Below are positions 1 through 11,799 of a DNA stretch of 64,000 bases, one piece after another; positions within the stretch are counted from its first letter, which is position 1, and the number at the start of each line of letters is the position of its first letter. The stretch spans positions 169,425,031-169,489,030 of the forward strand of contig NC_041395.2 of NCBI RefSeq assembly GCF_900747795.2, in the 5' to 3' direction. This stretch comes from Erpetoichthys calabaricus (taxonomy: Eukaryota; Chordata; Cladistia; Polypteriformes; Polypteridae). Position numbers and translations under genes: made by a program. A model generated the notes under the pieces. That model was not told the DNA's origin and made no database searches. It saw only the letters and a list, made by a program, of their open reading frames with translations.

Positions 1-270
1 AAATTAATTATTTTAACATGCTAAATTATTCTCTGTGTTACTCTGTACATGTAAACTCCGCACTGTTCCAAATAATTCAACCAATGATGAACACCATTCA
101 TGAAAATTCCACACATTGCTTTCGTAGCCTTGTTTTTGTCAGTATTTTTCATCTCTTCATTTGAAGAACACTGATGTACAGAAAGGTTTTATCATCATAA
201 ACAAATGTAAATACCTCATTCAGCAACTCTTTTAGTGGTCAAAAATGTAATCATGGTGCATTGCTCATTT
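1..270. other. unannotated flank
   Basis: AT-rich sequence. I see no coding exon, RNA gene or recognisable repeat here. Confidence 0.5.
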
Positions 271-973
271 CAGGGGTCACCAACTCCAGTCCTGGAGGAC
301 CACCGTGGTTGCAGGTTTTCATTCTAATCCTTTTTTTAATGAGTGCCCTGTTTGTAATGCTAATTAACTTTCAGTGTTAATTGAATTGCTTTTTTAAGAT
401 GTTACCCTGAATTTCTTCATCGTTCCTCTGAATTGCTTCATTTCTTTCCTTAAATGGCACCCAAACAGAAATGAAATGTGAAGTGAGTGAGCCAACAGAA
501 CACCAACTAAGTCAGGGCCTCAAACTCCAACCAATTTCACTCCAACCAGTTACTAAAGAAGGTGCAGAGTCTTGTCGTTACTTAAACCCGTTCTTTAATT
601 TCGTGGCTTGTTGCTGCTCTCATAGTGCATTAGCAGACATTTCCGAAACTGTTGATTTTCTCTTCCTAAGAGCACAGTTCAAATGTTTTGTGGACCTGAG
701 CAGATCAACAATCCTGAGACCTTCACCTTTCTTTATTTTCAGATATTGAATGATGGACACCAGTTGTTTTGGCTCATTTTATATCTCGTTATTGTTTGAC
801 TGCTAATTAAGGAAAAGAAACAATTAAGGGGCGTGAATCTTCAAGAACAAGTCAATTAAAATGAATTCAAAAGAAGTTAATTAGCAGCAAAAACAAGCCA
901 CTCATTAAGAAAAGGGTTAGAATGAAAACCTGCAGCCACGCAGGTCCTCCAGGACCAGAGTTGGTGACCCCTG
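271..973. mobile_element. fold-back MITE, hAT-like
   Basis: A 703-bp non-coding element whose ends are long inverted repeats. The left end begins CAGGGGTCACCAACTCCAG and the reverse complement of the right end begins CAGGGGTCACCAACTCTGG; the similarity runs on for about 75-80 bp with a few mismatches, through a shared GCAGGTTTTCATTCTAA. The flanking 8-mers, GCTCATTT on the left and GCTTAGTT on the right, match at 6 of 8 positions, which suits a decayed 8-bp hAT target duplication. There is no transposase reading frame; the 92-codon open frame inside crosses both the arm and the centre and looks accidental. Superfamily is inferred from the CAG...CTG termini and the TSD length. Confidence 0.75.
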
Positions 974-1370
974 GCTTAGTTCACACCAAAAGTGCATGCC
1001 TCCATTTTTACACTAAAGCTTGCAACTGAGCTGTTCATGGAAGTGTAACTGCTGATTCACTACTTGTACTTAAACATAATGGTTCCTTGAAACAGAAATA
1101 AATAACTATTCATTCAAGAATTACATTCATTGTGCTGTAAGACATAAAATGCAAACATCACTTATGTGGTTTTATCTGTTGCTCCACACAGAATTTTTAG
1201 TTCCAGTAGTACAGTCAGTTTTGCTTCATGCATGCCCGTCAAAAATCCATCCTGCTTAGGGTATTTGGAGCTCCTTGATTTCTCACTTTTTATCCCAATA
1301 TAAAGATTTTTAATGGTTACCAAGGACCAGTATCTCATTCCATACTGTTTTAGTAATGTTATAATGATTG
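974..1370. other. unannotated spacer
   Basis: Nothing recognised. There is no conserved open frame and no tRNA-like box. Confidence 0.4.
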
Positions 1371-1605
1371 GCAGTGTGGCACAGTGGTTAGAGCTAGCTT
1401 TCTAGGTTTGAAACATGGCGGTTTTCTCTCATGTCCCTAAAGGTATATGTGATGAGTTGACTGGCAGATCTAAACTGCTGTTGGATTGTGTTGTGATAGG
1501 CTGGTGCCCTGCTCATGTGTTTTTTCTGCTGTGTACCCTGTGCCGCCAATATTGGCTTTGGCCCTCTGCTACTCATCAATTGGATAAGATTTAAAAATGT
1601 GTGGA
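1371..1605 (+). mobile_element. tRNA-derived SINE, decayed copy
   Basis: The 5' head GTGGCACAGTGGTTAGAGC is a tRNA A-box region. The body follows the same order as the better preserved copies at 58424 and 59253, including a piece resembling 'GGCTGGTGCCCTGC' and a tail near 'CAATTGGATAAGAT'. It is much diverged, so it is an old insertion. Confidence 0.6.
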
Positions 1606-2139
1606 CAATTACTTTCTATTTTATGGGGTCCTCCCACTCAGTCAGTGACTATATTAAATGTGCAGCTAATGCTATTTATGTGATGTAGAATGAATGATAC
1701 AAAAGCTTAAAATAGCGATGAATGCAGATGTATTGACATGAATAAATTAGAAATAAAAGCCCTGGTAGTGTCCTCCTAAAACACATGACCATAGATGTAT
1801 TGATTGGAACACCATCAAGAAAATATTCTGCTAAAATTATAGGCAGAATTAGATGAAAGCCACTGTTGAAGACTGACATAAGCTGACTAATGAGTAAGTA
1901 AACCAACAGCCATATTATACTTAATTGAATACACAACTCTTCATGATCAGTCACAAAGGCTGGTCCAATCAAATTCTGCATCATTTGGCAAAAAACAGAA
2001 ACTTAAGTTTGCAATGGCTAACGGAAGGCAAGAAGTGGGAACTGAAGGAGGTCGCTGATAGTGATGTTGCTGCACCCACCACACAACAATGGGTAACACC
2101 TCAGCATCACACTGTGTGATGTTTTTTTACGGTGACTGG
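1606..2139. other. unannotated spacer
   Basis: Nothing recognised. Short open frames on both strands have no familiar motif. Confidence 0.4.
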
Positions 2140-2362
2140 AGTGCCAGTCCTGCCACCAACCACCAAGTGTTCCCTGCAAGTTGGAGGACCTGTTTGCAGA
2201 TTAACGTCATACCCAGGATGAAGCAATTACAGGTTAAGGGCCTTGCACAAGCGCCCAACAGAGTAAAGTCACTTCCGGCATTTACAGGATTCACACCAGC
2301 AACCTTCTGGCGCAGATCTCTAGGCTCAGAGCCACCACTCCGCCCACTGGGAACTGGAGGAT
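2140..2362 (-). mobile_element. tRNA-derived SINE, second family
   Basis: Read on the - strand the head is GGGCGGAGTGGTGGCTCTGA, followed by a decayed B-box region (AAGGTTGCTGGTGTGAATCC), then 'CTGTTGGGCGCTTGTGCAAG' and 'GCCCTTAACCTGTAATTGCT'. That order is familiar from fish SINEs with a tRNA head and a 'CAAGGCCCTTAACCTG' body. It differs from the SINE at 58424 and 59253. The overlapping open frames of 79 and 94 codons are by-products of the repeat. Confidence 0.7.
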
Positions 2363-3931
2363 TCAAAAAATGACCAGTATATGGTCAAAATCTCAACAAC
2401 CCATAAATGCACCCTGTCAAGCATACCAATAAATCAGGCTGGTGATGACATTGTAATGGTGCATGTTGTGAGTATGAAACTCACATTGAGACCCTTGATA
2501 TGAGTACAGCAGCTATCTAAATTCCACAGGATATGTAATAATTGCTGCTACTTAACCTCTATCCATTTTTCAGCCAAATAAGGCTCCAGGACACAAGGTT
2601 AGAAAAGCTCAGTGATGGTTTAATGAACATAACAGTGAGTTCAGCTTAACGTAACGGCATCTCACTCATTAGATCACAATGCAGTTAATCACAATGAAAG
2701 AGGCTCCTCAGAGCTGATTTTCAAACACCTGATACCTTATTGAGTCCGTGCTTTGGTGAGTTCAAGCTGCGTGGAGGACAAATTGTGGAAGTGAGGGGGT
2801 TTGTTATTAGTGATATATGCCAAATAAAATGGCCATTTACTATATAACGTTTTTTACACTTGGTTTAACACACATGGGGGTTTGAAATGATTGTTTATTT
2901 GTATTGTCAGCAGTCTTATACATTTTATCACAGTAACTAGCTCTCTAATTTTGAAGTTACAGAGAAGTGCATTGAATATCCATAATATATAAGGAGTATC
3001 TCATAACATATATTAATATGTTAAAGAAGAGAAAGTAAGAACTCATCAGCAGGAAATCAGAATGTTGACCATTTGATCTTGAAAGACAAATTATTTGGCC
3101 CAACATCTTCATTGTGCATAAATGATTTGCCTGAGTATCTTAAGAGTAAGTCCTCATTGCAAGAATGGCTTCATTCCTGAAAATACCTAAAGAGATTTAC
3201 ACCTAAAAGATTAGCCAGTTTCCATTTTGGATGTCAGACAGCTTTACACACCCAATCTAATATAGACACCCTAAGCACAAGTTCAAGGTGCCAGATTTTC
3301 ATGTTTTCTATTTAGTTTGCTTCCATTGTAGGTCCATTTTAGAGCTAGGGTGGAACAGCGATGTCACACAAGTCTCTATTTTAGTCAGATATACAGTATA
3401 TTCACCCAATAAAACATTTAAAAGTAATCAAGGTCTTTTTTATTTTAGAGCACCATCCTCTTTTGACCAATGCAGCCAATTTCCTCAAAAGAATTTCTAC
3501 CCAAGGTTTCTAAATTATCAACCGATTTATTTTCTTCTTTACCACAAGTTCTGGTGACGGATTTCCCTGTGTTTGAGATCTACATGGCAGACATGTTACA
3601 ACTTAGTAAATCATAAATGCATGTTAGATGCTGCATGCATTTATTGAACAATCTGATATGTCGTAAAGATACAAGTTTTTGCGTTATCTATCTGTTAAGC
3701 TTGAGGCATGATTCCTAAATTTTACCACTGGACCATTACCAACAGCCATCAATTTTAGTAGAAGGTATGTTTACACAAACAGTGGGTAACCTTGCAGCTG
3801 TGGGTATGCCAGGTTCTTCTCCTAAATTTCAGTCTGCAATGTAATATCAGAACCAGACATGAAAAATGATCATGTCTGATGTTCCAGCAAGTCAATATAT
3901 ATCCTTTACATATTGTCCTTTTTTTCTGCAG
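2363..3931. other. probable intron upstream of the kinase exon
   Basis: No other exon of the kinase is visible. The last 30 bases are a polypyrimidine tract ending CTGCAG, which serves as the splice acceptor for the exon at 3932. No repeat was recognised in the rest. Confidence 0.45.
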
Positions 3932-4120
3932 GATTACAAGGGACAGCAGATGGAAGAACAGCGGCAGGCTGAACGTCTGCAAAGGCAGCTGGAGCAGGAG
4001 AGGGTCTTCCTGTTCTCCCTTCAGCAACAGCAACAACAGCAGCAGCAGGAGCAGAAGAAACAACTATACCATTACAAAGACAGCAGTAACCACAACGATA
4101 AGCCAGCATGGGCCAAAGAG
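3932..4120 (+). CDS. tnik: MAP4K-family kinase exon (TNIK/MINK1-like), linker region
   Basis: A 189-bp internal exon, 63 codons in phase 0. It is flanked by a polypyrimidine-CTGCAG acceptor (ends 3931) and a GTAGGA donor (starts 4121, weak consensus). The product starts DYKGQQMEEQRQAERLQRQL and continues with a charged coiled coil, a run of nine glutamines (about residues 31-39), then LYHYKD and DKPAWAKE. This order (EEQRQAERLQRQL, Gln-rich stretch, LYHY, KPAWAKE) is the intermediate linker of the germinal-centre kinases TNIK, MINK1 and MAP4K4, which act on JNK, Wnt and cytoskeletal signalling. HYK, KK and AKE favour TNIK; the glutamine run recalls MINK1, so the paralogue is uncertain. Kinase and CNH domains are not in the window. 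The open frame extends into the intron on both sides, but splice sites fit the boundaries better. No damage is visible, so it is likely a live exon. Confidence 0.8.
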
Positions 4121-5284
4121 GTAGGAGAGACAGCTCACCACCTGCTAATGGAAACTGAGTATTTTCTTTTAGGAAGGCCAGTGCTACCACTATCTTGTAA
4201 TTCCTGTGAACCTTGCAACACAAGGGCTCAAGAAGATGTCAGCGTGTTTCCAGTGTTGTAAATAATGCAATCTGTCTAAGCTGAATTGTCATGTAACTTC
4301 AGTCAAATAACCCTCATCATCTTTCCTCGAGTCCTCATCAACAAGTTTTATAGCTGTTACTTGGACACAACTTGGGTTTTGGGGTACCACAGACTCTTAA
4401 CACTACCTCTGAAAGGGGTACTTGTCAAGCCATGTATAGGAGGCATATTGTCACTTACTCACTCACCCCTTTATTTATTCTTTCATTCACTCTCAATATC
4501 TAATCATTGGCTCTGTAAAATAATAGGAAGTAACTGGAATACTACCTTTATTTAATCTTTATAAGGAGATGAATAAATGTGGATATTGGTTAGTAAATTA
4601 GTTGTCAATGATTATATTTTAAATGTCATTTTTTCAAAGTGTTCAGTTTAAATATTTAAATGTAATTTTATGAACTGGCAAAACCATTAATATCCAAGAA
4701 AGAGAGTTTTATCTGTGTAGTGACAAAAACAAACACAGTTAAAGATTACCTGAGATTTGAAAAATCATATTGAAAGTTACATGATGTTTTGAATAATATG
4801 CATAACATTCTTAAACCCACTTAATATAGTTCAGGGATTTGGGGGCCATCAGACGCAAGGTGAGAAATAGCCCTTAACAGGGTATCAGCCCTGTTAAGAT
4901 GAAAACAGGGAGGTCACCTCCTGAGAGCTCATTCCACTGGCTTAGACGGACCACAACAATAATGCCCGCTTCAACTAGATTTCCCATGTGGATGTCCAAC
5001 CCAAAGAGGTGAAGGTATGCTGCTACCCAGTGTTCTGCTTGAACATGTTACTCTGGCAAGAATTCTTCCATGCCTGTTGATTAAACTTGTCTACTGTCTA
5101 GCACACGTACCCCTAATACCCTCAGCTGGGTCACCTTTACAATATCTTATTTCTAAATATGACAGCAAGACATACTCCTCTCACCTCATTTCTTTCCTCC
5201 CAAACAGTGAGCCTTCACCCCCATTACTCTTCCTTCTACTCCAGATTAAATTTCACTTTCACCCAATATGGCTTTAAGGAAATA
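4121..5284. other. probable intron after the kinase exon
   Basis: Starts with the donor GTAGGA. I find no second kinase exon. The expected continuation in the family (VEERSRLNRQ-like) is not seen in any frame here or elsewhere in the window. Confidence 0.4.
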
Positions 5285-5775
5285 TTCTTCCATCCATTGT
5301 CTGCCACTTTTTCAGGTCCGGGTTGTGGGGGAAGCAGACATCCCAGATATCTCTTTTCTTTGCCACCTCCTAGAACTCCTCTGGGGGAGTACCAAGGCAT
5401 TCCCAGGCCAGCTGAGACAAACAATCTCTCCAGCATATCTTGAGTCTGCCTCAAGGTCTGCTCCTGATTGGACATTCCCAGGGAGGCATCCAGGATGTAT
5501 CCTAACCAGATGCCTGAACCACCTCACTGGCTCTGTTCAATGTGGAGAAGCAGGGACTCTACTTTGAGTTCCTTCCAAATATCTGTATTCTTCATTCTGA
5601 GCCCTAACATCCTGTGAAGAAAACTCATTTCTGTTTTTTGTATCCACAATGTAGTTTCTTCTGTCACTAACCACAGCTCATGACTATATTTGAGGGTAGG
5701 AGATCAAATCAATCAACAAATCGAGAGCTTTCAGATCAACTCCCTCTAAAAGTTTTACTCCACCCAATTTTTTAC
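5285..5775 (-). mobile_element. LINE fragment, C-terminal RT ORF
   Basis: Matches, in the same order, the fragment at 62577-62900. Both encode on the - strand a decayed 'H-L-RMPPG-LP' type segment and a downstream 'WP.N...P' tract known from the 3' end of an abundant fish non-LTR retrotransposon. It continues to about 5775, where the text resembles the part of the ORF just upstream. It is 5'-truncated and interrupted. The following 330 bases to 6107 contain nothing I can name. Confidence 0.65.
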
Positions 5776-6107
5776 TTTCATGTTTTCAAGGAATTCAGAG
5801 GTAACAAACTTTCTAATGGAGCTGGTGTCCATGAAGATGAGTGCTGGACCACAGTAAATGATATTAAGACATTCATGGAAAAATGTCATGTCAAGTCACA
5901 ACGAACACATTTTTCTGCTAAAATGTTGCTTTTTTCTTTTGTTGAATTTATTAAAAGCATGTAACATTCCATCCAATGAAGTCAAACTTAACAAAATTAA
6001 ATTAAATTCAACTCCCACTCATGAGAAAGAGAGAAAGGCCAACAGCCAGAGTAAAACTTCTGAGAGCAGTAAAGAGAGAAAAGAGTCTTTTCCCCCAATA
6101 TAAACGG

Positions 6108-6900
6108 TTATTCTAAAATGTTATTGATTAGTTCCTGCAAAGTTTTAAAAAAGTTTTGTACAGATCCACTAAGTGAGAATTTGAGTTTTTCCAATTTCAA
6201 ATAGTATATAACATCAGTTACCCACTGATTTAAAAGAGGTGGGTTAGGATTCTTCCAGCTGAGCAAGACAAGTCTATGTGCCAATAGTGAAGTAAAAGTA
6301 ATCACAGTTTGGTTGTCCTTCTCCACTTTAAGCCCATATGGGAGTACACCAAATACAGCTGTTAATGGCTTAGGAGTAATTGTGACACCAAGGCTGTATG
6401 AAAGACATTAAAAAAGTTTGGTCCAGAATGATGTTAATTTGGTGCAGGCCCAAAACATGTGGCTCAGTGAGACTGGAGCTCGACTGCAACGTTCACAGGT
6501 TGAATCTTGCCCTGGAAACATTTTGGACAATTTTAAATGAGACAGATGTGTTTGATAAAAGATTTTAAGTGGATTAATTGAATGTTTTGCGCATATGGAG
6601 CTTGAGTGAATTCTGTGCATTGCTGCCTTCCACTCCTTTTTGAAATGTTGAGTAAGACCTTTTCCCATTGTTATACAGTATATTGTTAAATATGTACTTC
6701 TGGAAAATTAGTGTAGTTCACACAAAAGAAGCATGTTCGCACAGGACTGACTATCTGAATTGAAGACAGAACACTTGACCAGTGAATGAGGGGGAGAGAT
6801 GAGTCTTCAGTTCTATCATTTTTTTTTGCTGTGGTCCAGAGTTTTTCTCCATTGATGCTCATACTATCAGAAAGTTTGTGATCTCTTTTCTGCAAGAAAA
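6108..6900 (-). mobile_element. L1/Tx1-type LINE fragment, ORF2 C-terminus
   Basis: Two consecutive - strand frames encode the zinc-knuckle-like end of an L1-type ORF2. One (6408-6668) contains HSSSICAKHSINPLKIFYQT, then KLSKMFPGQDSTCERC and SLSHMFWACTKL; a second (6108-6326) contains TSLLAHRLVLLSWKNPNPP and KLEKLKFSLSGS. The C-x2-C ... H-x4-C arrangement (CERC, HMFWAC) is the family hallmark. The two pieces are in different frames and the rest of the ORF is missing, so this is a dead, 5'-truncated copy. Confidence 0.8.
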
Positions 6901-7317
6901 CATGAAATTGAAAATTTTCTCAGCTATCACTACAAATCATTTGAAATAAGTAACAAGTAAACAGTTTTTGATGGAATACTCTGTTCTAACCTAGCCCTTA
7001 AATCACTTGAGGGGTTGGAGTGGCCTTTCTTTTATGCTGGAACAACAGACTAGAGCCTGCATGAAAATTCCACTTAAGATTGTTATACAGTACTCACAGA
7101 GTGGAAACATATTGAATGTTGATTAGCATGTGCAAGTAAGAATTTCACAGTGCTCTGTATATGTGACAATATTGCCCCTATAAATCTATACTGTGTCACC
7201 TTTAAGTGATGCACAAGTAGGTGTCAATTTAAATTTATGTCCCATGTGTGATTACTGTATAACACTTTGACTTATGCCACCAGTCCCTTAGGAACCTCAT
7301 TATTGTATGGTGTAAGA
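6901..7317. other. unannotated spacer
   Basis: Nothing recognised. Confidence 0.4.
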
Positions 7318-9306
7318 CAGGATGTTTCTAAACTTTTTTAAGCCAAGGACCCTCCAAAATATTGTACTTCATGGTCATGGCTCCACACCCAGTGCTGCAA
7401 AGATGGTCATTGTCATGGATCTTGGTTTTTGCTAACAACTGTCACATGACATGATTTTGTATAATAGCTAACCTATTATTCAAATTGATTGCCTAACTAC
7501 AAACTATTGACAAATATGTGGTCAAAGTTGGCATGATATCTCTAAGCCATACCACCTGCAAGAATTAAAATGTTTTGAAGTATCCTCATTTTTCAGTCTT
7601 AAGTACTGATTTCTTACTATTACAGCTAAAGATGATAACGCCCCAATATTGCAGTTTGGATTTTTAACAAGGGATTATTGATAGTTTTATTTGTGGGTCT
7701 ATTTGTTTAATTTTCCACGTATAATCCAAATGCATTTTGAATGAGTTATTTTTAATGTAAAAAGAGTTGTGTGATTTGATAAGGAATTTAAAAAAGCCTA
7801 AATTTTCAATGGTTTATGCTTACAAAAAGTATATAAATACATCTTAATCCAAATCAAAAACAGGAGAAAAATAACTCACAACTTACATACAACTTATTAT
7901 CAAAAAAGGAAGAAAGCAACTTTCAAATAATTCCAAGTGAATGTAAAGGTTGAGCCTACTTTAAGTCTACCTTTAAGGTTCAGCCTATTCCTACATTTAT
8001 TTTTTAAAGAAGAACATTAGAGAGAGCTTTCTGCTGTTGATTAATATTAATAACACAAACATGAAATTGTTAGACACATGCATTGTATTATTAATAATTG
8101 TCTTTCTTCCTTATTGTACATTCTTCTGCACTAATCTGACAATTTCTAAAATTGTGTCCAAAAATGATGATACAGCAAGCAAGTTTACCAAAGCTAAAAA
8201 TATTTCAGCATTGACAGTAACACTTTGCAGGTTGCTTGTGTGAGGGTAAGAAAGACAGCGCTCACCTGTAACTATGCTTTCTTTTTCAAAAATCCATCAG
8301 TCTTGGCGCATTGTTCACGGACAGTCTCTGTCCCAGCAGGAGTCATCTCAAAGAAGTGGGAGGAACCCCACAGGCATGAATTGGCATGTGTGTTAGACAC
8401 AGAATGGTAGACAAGGATGGAAACTCGCTGCAGGAGTACTGTGAGGCAGTGCAATGGAGCTGAAACTCAGCCTTGGATGTAGCTGCTGTGTGACTAAGGG
8501 TCTTTTTTAAGGCTATCTGATGACCACACCCCACCCTTTATGAAGTATATGGAAAGTATTGTAATCATCCAAAAATTCAATGTCGAGATTTTGACTAATC
8601 TCGATGTCTTAGACCTCCCTGACTTTCTCGTATACAAAGTATAGGGAAAGTATTGCAATCGTCTAAAATTTCCATTTTGGGATTTTGATGAATGTCAATG
8701 TTTTAGACCTCCCTGAAAATACCATTTTTGGAATTATGTCTGTGTGTATGTATGTACGTAAACACGATTACTTGAGTATGCTTTCACTTAGGTCAACCAA
8801 ATTTTGCATACAAGTATTAGGTACAAAACATAGATTTCTAGCAACTTTTGGGCTATCTCCGCTAACCAGAAGTGGTTCTTTACCTTTTATTCATGCAGCT
8901 GCAGAGTTGATTTATTCAACTTTACTTTTATAATTGTTCAATGTTTTATTAATTTGATTTAATTTGTTGTTGATGGTTCTTAAATGTACATAATATAAAA
9001 TATAATCATTGTCTTGCGATTTACTCCATCCCAATATATGAATACGAGAAAGTCTAGGGAGACCACTCCTGTTTTTTTATATATACTTTCTCACATACCA
9101 CCTGACAGCTGCTTGCATAAAAGACTACATCACTAGACTATAACTACATTGACACTTACATTTTCATGCAACAGTTGTTGAACATTTAATGTTATGTTTA
9201 TTTGAAATCTTCACGAGACAATATAAAGACAAATCGGAATTGGATTTTTTTTTCTTTAAATCTCAACATTGCAGAACTGCCACAGCCCCCAGTTTCAAAA
9301 CCATTG
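7318..9306. mobile_element. decayed non-coding hAT element (about 2 kb)
   Basis: The left end reads CAGGATGTTTCTAAACTTTT, then AAGCCAAGGACCC; the right end reads GCCCCCAGTTTCAAAACCATTG. Together they resemble the hAT (Charlie-type) termini 'CAG.GGTTCTCAAACTTTTT...GACCCCCAGTTT.AAAACC..TG'. Flanking 8-mers GTGTAAGA and GTATAGGT share 5 of 8 bases, a weak trace of a target duplication. There is no transposase frame. A separate repeat (8540-9105) sits inside it. The pairing of the two ends is an inference. Confidence 0.45.
8540..9105. mobile_element. palindromic-ended repeat nested in the hAT element
   Basis: Begins with two successive, similar 5' modules (about 8540-8618 and 8630-8715, each with GGAAAGTATTG, CGAGATTTTGA-like text and TTAGACCTCCCTGA), then a conserved body with 'GGTCAACCAAATTTTGCATA' and 'TTTTGGGCTATCTCCGCTAA'. 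GACTTTCTCGTAT at 8621-8633 is the exact reverse complement of ATACGAGAAAGTC at 9042-9054, which suggests terminal inverted repeats. I recall it as a common repeat in polypterid sequence, but its class is not known to me. Confidence 0.55.
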
Positions 9307-9469
9307 GTATAGGTGATATGTGCACTCTGCACTAAATCAGCCCTGGTCAATATGATTTAACCTCCCATTTAGGTACCCTTCACCATATCTATTTTGTCAA
9401 CAGTGTGCAGAGCTGATATATTGTATGAATGAAATCGAAAGAAGATTGATGTTTGTCTCCAGTTATAAA

Positions 9470-9690
9470 TAGCTTGGCCCAGTGGCACTAGGCTTAAAGT
9501 CACAAAGCTCTCAGTTCAGTCTTCATCTGTAACTGACTGTTTTACCTTAGATAAGCCTTCAGCCAGTCTGTGCTTCAATTAAAAAAAAGCATATGTAACT
9601 AATTGTTTTAAAGCTTTGAACTTGTAACATTCCTTGGGATTTGTCCACTATGGAATGGCACCATAGAAATAAATGTTGTTTCTTCATGTT
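9470..9690 (+). mobile_element. SINE remnant
   Basis: The tRNA-like head CTTGGCCCAGTGGCACTAGG is followed by a body with GTGCTTCAATTAAAAAAAAG and a tail 'TGGCACCATAGAAATAAATG', matching the general form of fish SINEs that share a LINE tail ('...AGAAATAAAT'). The sequence is diverged. The 410 bases after it, to 10100, hold nothing I can name. Confidence 0.5.
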
Positions 9691-10108
9691 TTTTTGTTTT
9701 TTTTAATTGAGTTTTTGAATGCTTCAGCTTTTGCTTCTGGTTTGCACAATTGTTATGCTATATTATATTTAATGTTTCCAGTGCTATATCCAGCAGTGTT
9801 ACTTTGCTTAACATTAAGTCATCACCATCGCTTTCTCTTTATTTTGCCATTATATGTTCTGGTAACCTTAAGTTTTTCTCAAAAATCCCAAATGTAGGTT
9901 GTGAAGCCTCCCTGTGTTCCATTAATTTGTCAGCATCCCTTTGGTTAGGGAGCAACAGCACACAATTTGTATTCTGGCATCTGTAACAATGCACCTAATA
10001 TTCTTTCATCCCAACATAAATCCAGGAAGCGCCATTCAATCCCAAAAAGGATCATAAATACCCAACCTCCCAACTTTAACTGATTATCCAGTCTTTGACT
10101 GTCTATAG

Positions 10109-10485
10109 CAAGGATTCTTAAACTTTGTTTTGTTGTGACCCAGTCTTGCTCTTTTTAGTGTCTTCAAGACTTACTTAATCAACATTTGTCAGAGAATTAT
10201 GGATGATCAACAGAGCTCTGATCTTTGGAGGCGGTAATAGTAGCCTAGCTGTCAGAGTGGTGGGGATGGGGTCCCTTTGGAGAATCATGGACAATTGTTG
10301 GAGAGAGAGAGGTGATCGAGTACAATCGTCAGAGCAATGTGAATTGTTTAATCAACCCTCAGCAATCCACTGCAACCTACTTTATAAACCATTCGCTACC
10401 CATTGCCATTGAAAACAACAATAACTGATTACCCAACAAACCCACAACCCATTTTGGGTCACACCCTATTGTTTAAGAAACCCTG
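10109..10485. mobile_element. hAT-type MITE with perfect 8-bp target duplication
   Basis: A 377-bp non-coding element. It starts CAAGGATTCTTAAAC and ends with the reverse complement of CAGGGTTTCTTAAAC, and is bounded on both sides by the identical 8-mer GTCTATAG (10101-10108 and 10486-10493). The inner ends both continue towards 'TGTGACCCA'. Perfect TSD, short TIRs and 8-bp length identify the hAT superfamily. No transposase frame is present. Confidence 0.85.
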
Positions 10486-10493
10486 GTCTATAG

Positions 10494-11799
10494 CGTTACA
10501 TTACACTATCACATTGGTCTGTGCAGTTTTATCAAAGGAGCAACATTTGAATGGGGTAATGAAATGGATAGTCACACTCTGCAAATCACTACCATCATTT
10601 TGCAGATGTGTCAGCTTTTGTTTTAGTTCACCACACAATGTCTGGCTGATAGGTATCTTTCAGAACACATTATTACATAGTCATGACAACAAACATCAGT
10701 TGAAATTGAAATGGTCCTGCCTTAATGGTTGCAGGAGTGAACCTGTGAATACATCTGCATGATAATTGTAATTCTGTATTTGGAAACTACTGTGTCAATA
10801 CTTGTTAGTCACTCTAGTTGGCCATGAGTCAGTCTGTGCAAACATTTTTTGTTTAGTATGTTTTTTGCGGAAAGTATGGATTCACAATTATATGTTCTGA
10901 GACAAAGGACAATTACCTTTGTCCAGATTGATGAATGTGTCTGTCAGTTGAATAGTCCATGTGACAGAAGTGCCCACCATCTGGTTTGTGTTTAGCTTTC
11001 AAGATTTCATTTATCTACAGCTCAACAATTTCATTTTCCAATGCAGCACACTCAACAGGTCGGAAATGAGTGATAAATGGAATGAGAAACATAATGAAAA
11101 TCATTTTCAACAATATTAAAAAAATCTGAGTTCTATTCCACTGTGGAATCTCATTTCAATCTCACTTCTCAGATCCTCCAGCACTTCCACATATGCATTT
11201 TAAATCCAGTTTTTGTTGTGAAATATTTTTACCGCATGCAGCATGTTACTTGGAAGTTACCCACTGCTTTAGCGATTAAGATTCAGTGGGATCAGGTGAG
11301 CCAAAAATTCCAGTCCAATCTTCCACTCTTCGTTTTGCAAACCTGGCTAGTCTTTAGAACACATGCTTATTTCAGACAGGAGGCTCTGAAAGCATTAAAA
11401 TCTGAGTACTTAGGTCATTGTTCATTACTCTTGGAAGCCAAATACGAACAGCCCACAACAGCTACTCTCTAAAGCATAAATCAACATTCACTGTGTGCTG
11501 GCAAGAGTGGGGCGGCAATAGCATTTTCTTTGCATATCATCTGTGCTACCTATCTTGGTGGGCCATATAAAATGGAAATGTTTGATAGATTGGAATTGAT
11601 AATTAAAGATAGAGCCCTGAAAGCAATGTAGAAGTGCAATGAGGGACTGCAAAGCCAAATAAAACTTATAGCAGAAAAAGAAAAGTTGTTCTTGATAATG
11701 CAAGAACAATCCCAAAAGTCCAGACAAAGGAAGGAAGAATAAGTAAATATAAATAATATAAATAAAAAGAAGAAGAACAGATTATACCTTGATTTAGCA
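10494..11799. other. unannotated spacer
   Basis: No exon, RNA gene or clear repeat. The left end of the retroviral fossil is not sharply defined, so its 5' part could begin anywhere near the right end of this stretch. I searched for a copy of the 3' LTR here by eye and found none. Confidence 0.4.

Noticed and set aside
3755-4063. - strand frame opposite the kinase exon, with a leucine run
   Set aside because: It is the antisense shadow of the CAG/CAA glutamine run.
8225-8410. Small frame after a TTTGCAG acceptor-like site
   Set aside because: It lies within a decayed transposon and lacks a conserved domain.
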